Below, piece by piece: positions 34,399-42,847 of a DNA stretch of 64,000 bases; the stretch's first letter is position 1; every line of letters starts with the position of its first letter. The position numbers and the translations under genes are program-made. The notes beneath the pieces are model-generated. The model was not told where the DNA came from, did not search any database, and saw only the letters and a program-made list of their open reading frames with translations. Origin of the DNA: Candidatus Omnitrophota bacterium (GTDB lineage: Bacteria; Hinthialibacterota; Hinthialibacteria; OLB16); the NCBI GenBank assembly GCA_020632575.1, contig JACKFH010000002.1, forward strand, positions 325,968-389,967. Reading direction: 5' to 3'.

Positions 34399-35548
34399 GG
34401 GCTCCCCCGGCCAAATCGATTTCATGGATGCCGCTGTCGATTCGGACTCCCGTGGGCGTCGCCTCGATGTAGATGATGTCCCGGGATTCCGAGCGCCTTT
34501 CCATGGCGTGAGGATGCTCCGTTTCATCCCGCCAACCGATCTCGACTAGCGCCAGGTGGGTGAGTATCCGTCGCTTATGGTTCTCCCCGCTCGCGGGTGG
34601 GATCTGCGAAGTCTCGTCGCGATAGCCCACCGCCACCCCTTTTTCCAATAACCGCACCGTTGCTGTCGCGGCCCAGCTAATGGCTTCCTCGACATGTTCC
34701 TCGAATGAGCTCCCCTCCCACTTGGGGTATCGAGTTCGCAATGTGACAATGGCTTGTCGATTCTCGGGGTGGTGGAACAGCGCGACCGTTAACCGATCGG
34801 TCTTGGCGGTGTTTTTCCAGTGGATCCATCGAATCGGGTCGCCCGCCTCATAGTTGCGAAAATTGAGCAACTCATCCCCTTTGCCGATTCTTCTCCCCGA
34901 GAATTCCCCATCCAACATCAGCGTCGCTTTCGCCTCGCGCCAAGTGTGAAAAATCCGAGGAAACGCCAAAAGCGTTGTTTGCGAAAGGATTGTCCTGGAC
35001 CGTTCCCAGAATCCAAAGGGGAATCGAGTCTGCATCTCCAACCCATGGAGTTCATGCCACCCTCGACGAGAGACCTTTAACCAATACTCCTTGGAGGCTT
35101 CTTTCCCCTTTTCGACAAGCGGCAAAAAGACCTCCCCCTCCACCGAGTTGTCGCGATTCGGGATCTCACGCAACCGGATCGAAAAAGAGTCCATGACTTC
35201 GCGGGGGTTGATCACTCGGATTTCCACCGGGATGGGTGTGTCGGCATAGATCTCCATCGGCAACTCCCGGGTGGCTCGGAGACTCCGAAGATTCATTACC
35301 GCCATGTTTCCCATCACGATGAAGACTCCCAGGAAGACGCACACCAGCAAATAAAGGAGATTGTGACCGCTTGTCGTGGCCGCGATCATGATCATGAAGG
35401 TCAGGAGAAAAAAGAACCAACCCTGAGTGGTGGGGTGATAGCGATAGGAATGCTTGACATGACCCAGCGAGGTCCCGGGAATCTCTCTTTCCTTGGTCAG
35501 TTCGTGAATGAGTTTATGAAGGTCGATTCTTGGCACGAGATGCTTCAA
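34391..35548 (-). CDS. DUF58-domain membrane protein
   Basis: The 385-residue protein has two adjacent membrane helices (about residues 45-90) and a C-terminal DUF58 domain. The domain carries the conserved FSGRRIGKGDELLNFRNYEAGD, where G-D-x-x-N-F-R-x-Y-x-x-G-D-x-x-R-x-I-x-W is the DUF58 signature, completed by PIRWIHWKNTAKTDRL. DUF58 proteins work with MoxR ATPases and VWA or TgpA partners in envelope processes. The likely start is a TTG at 35548 with AGG upstream; no ATG precedes the helices. It is the first gene of the DUF58-TgpA-HAD series. Confidence 0.85.
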   Translation of the reverse strand: MKHLVPRIDLHKLIHELTKEREIPGTSLGHVKHSYRYHPTTQGWFFFLLTFMIMIAATTSGHNLLYLLVCVFLGVFIVMGNMAVMNLRSLRATRELPMEIYADTPIPVEIRVINPREVMDSFSIRLREIPNRDNSVEGEVFLPLVEKGKEASKEYWLKVSRRGWHELHGLEMQTRFPFGFWERSRTILSQTTLLAFPRIFHTWREAKATLMLDGEFSGRRIGKGDELLNFRNYEAGDPIRWIHWKNTAKTDRLTVALFHHPENRQAIVTLRTRYPKWEGSSFEEHVEEAISWAATATVRLLEKGVAVGYRDETSQIPPASGENHKRRILTHLALVEIGWRDETEHPHAMERRSESRDIIYIEATPTGVRIDSGIHEIDLAGGAHA

Positions 35549-35625
35549 TTAAACCTGTTTCCAATAAGCTGTCAATCAATTCCAATCCACCCCGATCCGA
35601 CGATTTTGAGGTCGAGAGGAAAAAC

Positions 35626-35654
35626 TTGACACTTTTTGCTTAGGATCCTAAACT
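35626..35654 (+). promoter_or_regulatory. Strong sigma-70-type promoter
   Basis: A perfect TTGACA (35626-35631), exact 17-base spacer and TAAACT (35649-35654) precede an AT-rich leader of about 90 bases leading to the small gene at 35753. Confidence 0.6.
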
Positions 35655-35752
35655 TAATTTACGATAATTGCTATAAATCATTTAAAACGTATCTTTAAGG
35701 TAAGACTGGATTAGCAAAAAAGTAGGATTTTTGAGGAAGGAGGTGAGAAACG

Positions 35753-36013
35753 GTGAGAGATGAAATCAAACCAGGGGATTTGGTGTCCCTCAAGTCGTTC
35801 GTCCACCGAAAATCCTGGGAAAGAATAGGCATTGTCCAGTGGACTCGTGGACACTACGCGGCGGTTCGATGGGTCAGTTGCGAAGCCTCCTTAGTCGACC
35901 TCGACCTTTCGAGGTTCCCGGTTACGCAAAGAGATACGTCGGAGTTGGAGTCGTTTGTCGCCGAGGATACTTCATGCGGCGACTCGGACAGGGCTTTGAC
36001 CGAATGCTGGTAA
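35753..36013 (+). CDS. Small hypothetical protein with KOW/SH3-like fold signature
   Basis: The 86-residue protein starts with GTG, preceded 7 bases upstream by AAGGAGGTGA (35737-35746), a perfect anti-Shine-Dalgarno match. Residues 5-45 read KPGDLVSLKSFVHRKSWERI then GIVQWTRGHYAAVRWVS, a pattern typical of small beta-barrel (SH3/KOW-like) domains. The C-terminal third is acidic and Ser/Thr-rich, with one Cys. The strong promoter and ribosome-binding site suggest high expression. No family is recognised. Confidence 0.6.
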   Translation: MRDEIKPGDLVSLKSFVHRKSWERIGIVQWTRGHYAAVRWVSCEASLVDLDLSRFPVTQRDTSELESFVAEDTSCGDSDRALTECW

Positions 36014-36154
36014 ACCACCTATGCGAGAGGGTTGTGTAATGATTCATTACGGAGAGTAATTTTTTGGCAAATCCACTTGGATCATTCGTTGGTGATTCCG
36101 AAGGGACTTTAATCCCGAACCAACTTGAACTCGATATCCAAGGAGGATTTGATC

Positions 36155-37111
36155 ATGAAAAACAAGAACCGCCTTTTCAATATTGCCGTCCTTCCCGCCT
36201 TCGTTGCGACCCTCGCCTTCCTGCCCGGAGCATTTGCCCAGGACACTCTCCCGCCGACAGCGGCGACTCAGTTGAACTCGACCCTGGAAGCCGCTCCGAT
36301 GGGAATCCTGAAGGGCCGAATCGTTGATGAACAGACCCGCCAACCGATGGCCGATATCAAAGTCCGGCTGATCGGTTTTCAGGGCGAGGCGCTGACCAAC
36401 GCCCGTGGCGAGTTTTTCCTCGAGGCTCCCGCCAGACAGTACGCTGGACTCGTGATGGAATTCCCGGAGACCGGCCAAATGAGACTCTTCGAGGAACCGA
36501 TTGCCATGAATGCCGGTCAATTCCTCAACCTCGACCAGATTGCCCTCGAGCCATTGATCGACAAAGAGCCTCTCGATCTCCCGAACCCGAATCAGGAACC
36601 CACCCAGATCGCCCTTGGCGAAACCGGCAATCGCCCCAACGGTCAGGATCCCGCCACAGTGCAAACCATGGATGGCCTTGCCGGCCCTGATCGGTTTCAA
36701 GAAGCCCCGGATGGCATTGACTTGCGAGAACTCAACGGTCCGAACCCCGGATTAACCGATCCAGTGGGAATTGACCCGACCCTGGAAATTCACCCCACTC
36801 TTTTGAAGGCTCGGACCATGACCGCGAATGGCAACTTCTACGGCGCCGGAAGAGCCTATGAGGATTACCTCGCGCTCTTCCCGAATGACGGTCCCGTGGC
36901 GGTCGAATATGGAGTCATGGTGTACCACAACATCCAGAATGCGCAGGGACGCACGATTCTTAAAGAGGCTCGGACACTCCCTGGTCTTCGACCGATCGAC
37001 ATCGATCAGATCAACCGCTACCTCATCCCGACCACGATCGTGGTCCACGAACCGGAGAGACCCAGCTATGCCCGCATCCGCCTTCGTCACCGTCACTTCG
37101 CCTGCCACTGA
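36155..37111 (+). CDS. Secreted hypothetical protein with carboxypeptidase-regulatory-like domain
   Basis: About 318 residues: signal peptide (cleavage near GAFA-QD), then a beta-sandwich segment typical of carboxypeptidase regulatory-like domains (GRIVDEQTRQPMADIKVRLI, residues about 48-125). A low-complexity Pro/Asn/Gln-rich middle follows (about 150-220), then a helical C-terminal part with a TPR-like unit (AGRAYEDYLALFPNDGPV). AAGGAGG 8 bases before the ATG supports the start. The function is unknown; this domain often helps anchor or fold exported proteins. A strong terminator follows. Confidence 0.65.
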   Translation: MKNKNRLFNIAVLPAFVATLAFLPGAFAQDTLPPTAATQLNSTLEAAPMGILKGRIVDEQTRQPMADIKVRLIGFQGEALTNARGEFFLEAPARQYAGLVMEFPETGQMRLFEEPIAMNAGQFLNLDQIALEPLIDKEPLDLPNPNQEPTQIALGETGNRPNGQDPATVQTMDGLAGPDRFQEAPDGIDLRELNGPNPGLTDPVGIDPTLEIHPTLLKARTMTANGNFYGAGRAYEDYLALFPNDGPVAVEYGVMVYHNIQNAQGRTILKEARTLPGLRPIDIDQINRYLIPTTIVVHEPERPSYARIRLRHRHFACH

Positions 37112-37145
37112 GATTCGCAACCCAACTGTTGGGATACCATAAAAG

Positions 37146-37185
37146 AGCCCCCCGCTTCAGGATGAATCGGGGGGCTTTCTTGTAT
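37146..37185 (+). terminator. Intrinsic terminator
   Basis: AGCCCCCCG (37146-37154) and CGGGGGGCT (37168-37176) form a 9-bp stem over a 13-base loop, followed by TTCTT. It follows the secreted-protein stop by about 35 bases. Confidence 0.85.
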
Positions 37186-37223
37186 TCCAATGGGAAAGTA
37201 CATGGTCAAATCCAACTTTGTGC

Positions 37224-37288
37224 CGTGGGAGGGGCATCCCTGCCCCGAATGGAGGGGCCGTTTTTCGCGGCAAGATGCCGCTCCCACG
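37224..37288. repeat. Imperfect inverted repeat, REP-like element (second type)
   Basis: CGTGGGAGGGGCATCCCTGC at 37224 is the inverted counterpart of the sequence ending at 37288 (its complement reads CGTGGGAGCGGCATCTTGCC), about 20 of 24 positions matching. It sits between two genes whose ends face each other and differs in sequence from the 30889 element. Confidence 0.55.
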
Positions 37289-37347
37289 ACGGGATGGCAA
37301 GGCAGCGTCTGACGGTCCAAAAAGGCTTCCGCAATTTTCCCGTCCAC

Positions 37348-38361
37348 TCAATCGAAACGATTTGACCCTGGTTGGTCCGGCGAGAAATTTCCTTGGTATC
37401 CTCCATCGATGGCGAGGATCGACATTGTGTTTTCCAGGGCGGTGGAGTCCATTTCGATCCCGAATTCCAAGGGCCCCTTCTCCGCGATGACATCGGCGCT
37501 CCAACAACCGCGATTGCCTCGAATGATCATCCCCGATGCTCCCGGCGATGGGGCGCAATGAACGTCCCATCGATTTCCTCTCAGTGAGCTATTAAGAGGG
37601 CTTCCGCCGATCGTCCCTTCCATCACGCCACACTTCATCTGTTCGTGAACGAAATTTCCGGTCAGGCGATTGAAGGCGAACCCACTGTTTTCGGCGGGCG
37701 TGTCGACTCGAATTCCCACATTGCCGCCTAGCAGTTCGATAAACTTGAACTCGCACCGCGTGATTGAGTGATTTGGACTGATCTCGACACAGCAAACGGA
37801 GACATCATCTGTTGGTAGCCCACCCTGGTTTCCGACAAACGAAACCGGCGTGTTGACATGCGCGATCGCTGCGAAATGAAAAGTGGAGGCCACCATGGTC
37901 GGTCCCACGAAGTCATCGACGGGAAGCAAGTTTTCCGGATCGAACCGAACCGCGGCGCCGTCGAGATGGTAAACGATTTGCGCATCGCAATCGAAGAACA
38001 CGTTCATGCACGAATCGAAGACCAACCCTGGATCCTTTCGGTTCTCGAATCCATTGAAATCCAGTGTTGCCGCGCCGAATCGGATGCTCTTCCCTTGCAT
38101 CGGCGGAAAAACGACTGAGGAGGAACAGGGGTAAACACAATTCTTGTAATCCCCGCCCATGACATAAAGGTCGAGGTGCTCCTCCACCGCGCGGTCGATC
38201 GCTTCCTGCAATCCATGGGTCCGGGATTGAGTCGGAGAACTGATCTCCCCATTGGGTAGGATGAAGGTCCCATCGGGTCGGAGGAGAAGGTAGGGAAGGG
38301 CGGAGGAAAATCCGTTCGCCCCAATCAAACAACCGAGAAGAAGGACCAAAGAGGTTTTCAT
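37348..38361 (-). CDS. Secreted hypothetical protein, likely parallel beta-helix
   Basis: The 337-residue protein has a signal peptide (MKTSLVLLLGCLIGANGFSS). Residues about 50-330 show short repeating beta-strand segments with N/G-rich turns (ATLDFNGFENRK, VSFVGNQGG, GNVGIRVDTPAENSGF, MIIRGNRGCW, MDSTALENTMS), a pattern of pectate-lyase-like right-handed helices. No catalytic motif is evident. It starts 4 bases after the end of the upstream flavoprotein gene, so the two probably share a transcript. The role is unknown; cell-surface glycan binding is possible. Confidence 0.6.
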   Translation of the reverse strand: MKTSLVLLLGCLIGANGFSSALPYLLLRPDGTFILPNGEISSPTQSRTHGLQEAIDRAVEEHLDLYVMGGDYKNCVYPCSSSVVFPPMQGKSIRFGAATLDFNGFENRKDPGLVFDSCMNVFFDCDAQIVYHLDGAAVRFDPENLLPVDDFVGPTMVASTFHFAAIAHVNTPVSFVGNQGGLPTDDVSVCCVEISPNHSITRCEFKFIELLGGNVGIRVDTPAENSGFAFNRLTGNFVHEQMKCGVMEGTIGGSPLNSSLRGNRWDVHCAPSPGASGMIIRGNRGCWSADVIAEKGPLEFGIEMDSTALENTMSILAIDGGYQGNFSPDQPGSNRFD

Positions 38362-38365
38362 CGTT

Positions 38366-39754
38366 TCATTCGTAAAGGATGAAACCCGGGTTCAACAAAC
38401 CTTTTGGATCGTATTTCTTCTTGCCCGCGGAAACGGCCTCCCATTTCTCCCCGAAATGTTGTTTCCATTTTTCATGAGTGAAATTCACATACCCGGAGAG
38501 ATACCTCTTTCCATTCGCCATGTTGACCGCGTCACTGGCCTTGTCGAGAGCCTCCAGGACTGGTTCGACATACTCCTTGGGCACTCCCGGTAGGATCCCA
38601 AAACCCATCAGGAATTCCCCCTTGGGCCTCATGAAGAGCGGTATGTTCGAGGTGGTTCCGGTGCAGGGCCAGAGAAGAATGTGCCCCCCTCCGAGCATCG
38701 GCGGCGGAAGCTTTTTGAGCACTGTGTCGACATAGAAAAAGGTCATATCCCACGGAAGCACAACTTCCATCCAAGGATGAGTCGCCCCCCAGTAAGGGCC
38801 GCGCTTCCAAAGTTCGAAAACCGGTTCGAGACGGAAAGCGAATTCGAGCGCCGTCCGGTTCTCGGCGTGGCACTTCCGGTAGGGCGAAAGCCCCTCGAGG
38901 ATTTCCTCGTCACGAGGCGCCTTGCCATCGACAAATTCTTTGGTCACATGCAAGGGGAAGAACCATTCGCCGAACACCCGGCGGCGGCCCTCATCGGTTT
39001 TGAGTCCGACCGGCAGAGGAGTGCACCAGGATTCGATGAAGTCGAATCGACCATCGGCCATCACCCTCTTGGCGTCCGTCATAACATTCCGCAGGTCATC
39101 GTAAAGCAGGATGTAAGTTCGATTCTCATCGGCCCGTTTCCTCAAAGGAATCTTCGCCCGAGTGATGACTCCAAATTGACCGAGACCCGAGCGCGCGAGA
39201 TCGAACAACTCGGAGTTCTCCTCGGGAGAGCAGACCACAATTTCCCCTGTCGCGGTCACCACCTCCAACTCGAGCACATTGTCTCCCTGGGCTCCGTAAC
39301 GGAAGGAGGCGACCCCCAAGCCCGCCATCGAAAGTGTCCCGCCGATGGTGACTCCCAGGTTGTTGGTCAGAACGCGTGGGACCAGGCCGAGCGGATCGAG
39401 TTCCTTGACCAAATCCCCCCAGACCACCCCGGCCTGGACATCGGCGGTCATATCCGCCTCATCAATCTTCAGAATCTTGTTCATCCCACGACTGGACAGG
39501 ACAATCCCGTCTTCCACCAAACTCTGTCCGGTCTGGGAGTGGGCTTCGCCTCTTGTGCTGACAGGGAGATCGTGTTCGTAAGCGTATTCCAGAATGGAAG
39601 CGACCTCTTCGGAGGTTTGGGGTTTCACCAAAACCTTGGGTCGCTTCTCCATCAAGCGTCCAAAATCGGTCGAGACCTCGGTCAGGGCTTCCTTCGTTGA
39701 ATGGACCTCGCCCTGAATCAGCGATTGCAGTTCCGCGGCAAGCGATTGAGACAT
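38366..39754 (-). CDS. FAD-linked oxidase, cytokinin-dehydrogenase-like
   Basis: About 462 residues of the PCMH/VAO flavoprotein fold: FAD-binding N-terminal part (about residues 40-215), substrate domain, short C-terminal part. The covalent-FAD histidine motif HSxxGQ is present (GEAHSQTGQ). The segment LGVTIGGTLSMAGLG followed by SFRYGAQGDNVLELEVV and SGLGQFGVITRAKI closely follows plant cytokinin dehydrogenases. The catalytic Asp (maize CKX1 Asp169 in WTDYL) is Asn here (LTNNL), so a true cytokinin-dehydrogenase activity is doubtful. The start is the ATG at 39754 with GAGG upstream; a GTG 9 bases earlier falls in that site. Substrate unknown. Confidence 0.7.
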   Translation of the reverse strand: MSQSLAAELQSLIQGEVHSTKEALTEVSTDFGRLMEKRPKVLVKPQTSEEVASILEYAYEHDLPVSTRGEAHSQTGQSLVEDGIVLSSRGMNKILKIDEADMTADVQAGVVWGDLVKELDPLGLVPRVLTNNLGVTIGGTLSMAGLGVASFRYGAQGDNVLELEVVTATGEIVVCSPEENSELFDLARSGLGQFGVITRAKIPLRKRADENRTYILLYDDLRNVMTDAKRVMADGRFDFIESWCTPLPVGLKTDEGRRRVFGEWFFPLHVTKEFVDGKAPRDEEILEGLSPYRKCHAENRTALEFAFRLEPVFELWKRGPYWGATHPWMEVVLPWDMTFFYVDTVLKKLPPPMLGGGHILLWPCTGTTSNIPLFMRPKGEFLMGFGILPGVPKEYVEPVLEALDKASDAVNMANGKRYLSGYVNFTHEKWKQHFGEKWEAVSAGKKKYDPKGLLNPGFILYE

Positions 39755-39926
39755 GAATGACACCTCGATGACAAATAGGCCAAGATATAATCAAACGATA
39801 CCATTTCTTCCCCCGATGAAAAGTGTTGGGACATCCCCCGTGACCGACCAGTGAAATGACTCGTTCGATTCATTGTCTGAATATGCTCTAATCCTCACAC
39901 CAAGAACGGGAAAGACCGATTCATTC

Positions 39927-42233
39927 ATGTTTGGAATCATCCAACGTTACACGCATTGGCTCCATACGCGCTGGCCCTCGGGGCATGTCGAAAGGCTTCC
40001 CGCCGTGGGAGAAAATGGCGAGACGAACGTTCCCGGACTCTTCGTCTGCGGGGACCTGACCGGCATTCCCCTTCTCAAGTTCTCCCTCGATTCGGGGGTT
40101 CGGACTGTTCGACACATCGCCGAATCCCCACTGCTTTCCAAGGATTCCGAACCGACCGAGGACACGTTCGATGTGGTTATCATCGGAGCGGGAGTCAGCG
40201 GATACGCGGCGGCGGTGGAGGCCAAGAGGTTAGGTCTTTCCTATCGCCTTCTCGAATCGGCCACTCCTCTTTCCACGCTCATCAATTTTCCGAAACAAAA
40301 ACCGATCTATACCTATCCCAAAGAGATGACTCCTCAGGGAGAACTCCAGGTGAGCGCCGAGATCAAAGAGGCGCTTGTTGAAGAACTCCAGGCGCAGGTC
40401 GGACAGCATGGCATTGAAACGGTCGAGGCTCATGCCGAAAGAATTGAGAGGGAAGGGAAGCGCCTCAAAGTCATTCTTAGTGGGAGGGAGCCGATCTACG
40501 GTCGGACAGTCATCGCCGCTCTGGGAAGGAGCGGGAACCATCGGACTCTCGATGTCCCGGGGGAGGATCTGGATAAAGTTTTCAACCGTTTGTACGACCC
40601 CAAAGATTTTCGAGGGCAAAAGACCCTGGTGGTGGGGGGCGGCGATAGCGCGATGGAAACTGCGATCGCCCTCGCGAAAGCGGGTTCCGATGTCACGCTC
40701 TCCTACCGCAAGAAGGATTTCTCTCGTCCGAAACCCGAGAATGTGGACATGATACTGGCGCTCTCCGAGAACCCGAACGCCGAGGCGAGCGTGGAGGATC
40801 CCGATTCGGAAAGAGTGACCACCGCCTCCGGCGATTTTTTGGCGGAAGATCGTGGCGCCGGATCGTTGACATTGAAGATGCCAACGGATGTGGTTGAGAT
40901 CCGACCGGAGTCGGCGATTCTCCGGGATGGGGAGGGAAACTCCGAAACGATTCCCAACGATGTGGTCTTCACCATGATCGGTCGGGAGCCTCCTCTCGAT
41001 TTCTTTCGTCGATCCGGGGTTCGTATCCAGGGTGAGTGGGGAATAAAGAACTACGCCGCCATGGCGAGCTTTATCCTCTTTTGTGTCTGGATGTACCTCT
41101 GGAAGAGCGGCGGCAATCCCATCAACAACTTTTGGGTCGCCCATTCCTGGTTCCCCTACAACCTGTCCAAAGCTTTTTCTCATCTGATGGAAAACCCTAA
41201 GTCTCTTTTGGGGACGATTGCAATATCGATGACCCAACCCGCTTTCTATTATGGTTTGGCCTATGCCTTGATCGTCTCTATTTTTGGGTGGCGGCGGATC
41301 GCCCGACGCCGGACTCCGTATGTGACCAAGCAGACATTGGCGCTCATCCTGATCCAAGTGATTCCACTCTTCATCCTTCCCTATATCCTCCTCCCCTGGA
41401 TGGGACACAATGGCTGGCTTCCCAGGACTTTCGCGGACATCTTCTTCCCCGTTGTGGATTACGATCCACATGGCCGAGAGTATTGGAGAGCGGCTGGGTT
41501 CATCCTGGCCTGGCCACTCTTCATTCACAACGTCTTTACCAATGAACCGCTCTGGGGGTGGCTTGTTGTCTGCTTCCTTCAGACCTTTGTCCTGATTCCC
41601 GCGATGATTTATTTCTGGGGGAAGGGCGCCTACTGTGGATGGATCTGCTCCTGCGGGGCCTTGGCCGAAACACTGGGCGACACGCACCGGACCAAGATGC
41701 CTCATGGGCCGAAATGGAATCGCCTCAACATGGCGGGGCAGGTCATTCTCTTCTTCGGCTTCTTCTTGCTGCTCCTTCGGATTCTTGCCTGGCTTGGCGT
41801 TCCCGGACTTGGCGGGGTCTTCTACCACCTCAACGACAAGGTCTACAAATTCACGGTCGACATCTTCCTCGCGGGAATCATTGGAGTGGGCCTGTACTTC
41901 TGGTTCAGTGGAAGAGTCTGGTGCCGCTTCTTCTGCCCGCTTGCCGCCTTAATGCATATTTACACCCGATTTTCCAGATTTCGAATCCTCTCGGAGAAGA
42001 AGAAATGCATCTCCTGCAATGTTTGCACCTCGGTCTGCCATCAGGGAATCGATGTGATGAATTTCGCCAACAAGGGCGTTCCCATGAACGATCCGGAATG
42101 CGTTCGCTGCTCGGCCTGCGTTCAAAGTTGCCCGACCGGGGTTCTTTATTTCGGACAAGTCGATTCGAACGAAAATGAGATCCGAGTCGACAAGACTCCC
42201 GCAAGTCCGGTGCGCATGAACGAAGGCGGATGA
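39927..42233 (+). CDS. Membrane flavoprotein-polyferredoxin fusion (YpdA-like + NapH-like)
   Basis: About 768 residues. The N-terminal 70 residues carry a segment normally near the C-terminus of such oxidoreductases (TNVPGLFVCGDLTGIPLLKF). Then come a FAD Rossmann motif (VVIIGAGVSGYAAAVEA, near residue 85) and an NAD(P) Rossmann motif (KTLVVGGGDSAMETAIALA, near residue 230). The CxxC redox pair of thioredoxin reductase is absent, as in YpdA. Residues about 370-690 hold several membrane helices with NapH/NosR-type cysteine motifs (YCGWICSCGA, WCRFFCPLAA). Two 4Fe-4S motifs end it (CISCNVCTSVCHQG, CVRCSACVQSCPTG). It may pass electrons from NAD(P)H across or along the membrane; the acceptor is unknown. 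The next two genes are secreted redox or zinc proteins. Confidence 0.8.
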   Translation: MFGIIQRYTHWLHTRWPSGHVERLPAVGENGETNVPGLFVCGDLTGIPLLKFSLDSGVRTVRHIAESPLLSKDSEPTEDTFDVVIIGAGVSGYAAAVEAKRLGLSYRLLESATPLSTLINFPKQKPIYTYPKEMTPQGELQVSAEIKEALVEELQAQVGQHGIETVEAHAERIEREGKRLKVILSGREPIYGRTVIAALGRSGNHRTLDVPGEDLDKVFNRLYDPKDFRGQKTLVVGGGDSAMETAIALAKAGSDVTLSYRKKDFSRPKPENVDMILALSENPNAEASVEDPDSERVTTASGDFLAEDRGAGSLTLKMPTDVVEIRPESAILRDGEGNSETIPNDVVFTMIGREPPLDFFRRSGVRIQGEWGIKNYAAMASFILFCVWMYLWKSGGNPINNFWVAHSWFPYNLSKAFSHLMENPKSLLGTIAISMTQPAFYYGLAYALIVSIFGWRRIARRRTPYVTKQTLALILIQVIPLFILPYILLPWMGHNGWLPRTFADIFFPVVDYDPHGREYWRAAGFILAWPLFIHNVFTNEPLWGWLVVCFLQTFVLIPAMIYFWGKGAYCGWICSCGALAETLGDTHRTKMPHGPKWNRLNMAGQVILFFGFFLLLLRILAWLGVPGLGGVFYHLNDKVYKFTVDIFLAGIIGVGLYFWFSGRVWCRFFCPLAALMHIYTRFSRFRILSEKKKCISCNVCTSVCHQGIDVMNFANKGVPMNDPECVRCSACVQSCPTGVLYFGQVDSNENEIRVDKTPASPVRMNEGG

Positions 42234-42724
42234 AGCCGAGAGGGATTTCGGCTACAATGAGAGGCGTGATCGAGACTTACCGAATCATGATGCGATTGAG
42301 TTTCATCCTTGTCTTCCCATTAGGCCTCGCATTGCTTGCCCCTCAGGGCGAGGCTCAACCCGTGCGCTCCGCCTCCTCCGAGATCAGGTCCGTAACGTCG
42401 GAACGCTCCCGGGTCGATTCGCGAAAAGGGCCGATCGTTTATGTGATGAAGACCGACACGCGTTTTCATTCGATCGGTTGCCCGCGACTGCACAATCCCG
42501 AAGAGAGTTTCGCCCTTGAGGATGCAATGATGGCCGGCTATGGCCCCTGCCCACGGTGCAGTAAGGAGATTCTCGAAAAGACTTCGGGCGGGGTTCCGGT
42601 CCGGCATTCCCACCGACGGTCCCACCGCTCTCGAGCCGGTCTCATCTCAAGCGGGCCCCCTTACATCGTCATTGTTCGTCCGCAACACCGAGTCGTCAGC
42701 AGCTTCCCACCAATCGGTTTTTAA
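42230..42724 (+). CDS. Exported protein with Ada-like zinc-ribbon motif
   Basis: The 164-residue frame overlaps the stop of the fusion gene by 4 bases (ATGA), implying coupled translation. An in-frame ATG at 42287 would give a shorter signal peptide (MMRLSFILVFPLGLALLAPQ), so the start is unsure. Residues about 70-110 read VYVMKTDTRFHSIGCPRLH, then an alpha segment and GYGPCPRCSKEI, the Cys-x-x-L...A...G-x-x-P-C-x-x-C pattern found in small Ada-like or thermonuclease-associated zinc modules. The C-terminus is Arg/Ser/His-rich. Probably a periplasmic zinc-binding protein associated with the redox cluster. Confidence 0.6.
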   Translation: MKPRGISATMRGVIETYRIMMRLSFILVFPLGLALLAPQGEAQPVRSASSEIRSVTSERSRVDSRKGPIVYVMKTDTRFHSIGCPRLHNPEESFALEDAMMAGYGPCPRCSKEILEKTSGGVPVRHSHRRSHRSRAGLISSGPPYIVIVRPQHRVVSSFPPIGF

Positions 42725-42847
42725 CCCCTTGCCCGTTTGTCCACCTCCTGGACAGTCGACGATAGAAGCGTGTATATTCCTCCCTCGTTTGCTCGGGGAT
42801 GGCTCCCTCCGGGCGGGAATTCTTGAGAAAATTAGGGGTAAGTCCGC

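Noticed and set aside
35626..35642. Sigma-54 promoter reading of TTGACACTTTTTGCT
   Set aside because: The spacing between the key dinucleotides is 9 rather than 10 bases and the GG is missing; a sigma-70 reading with TAAACT fits better.
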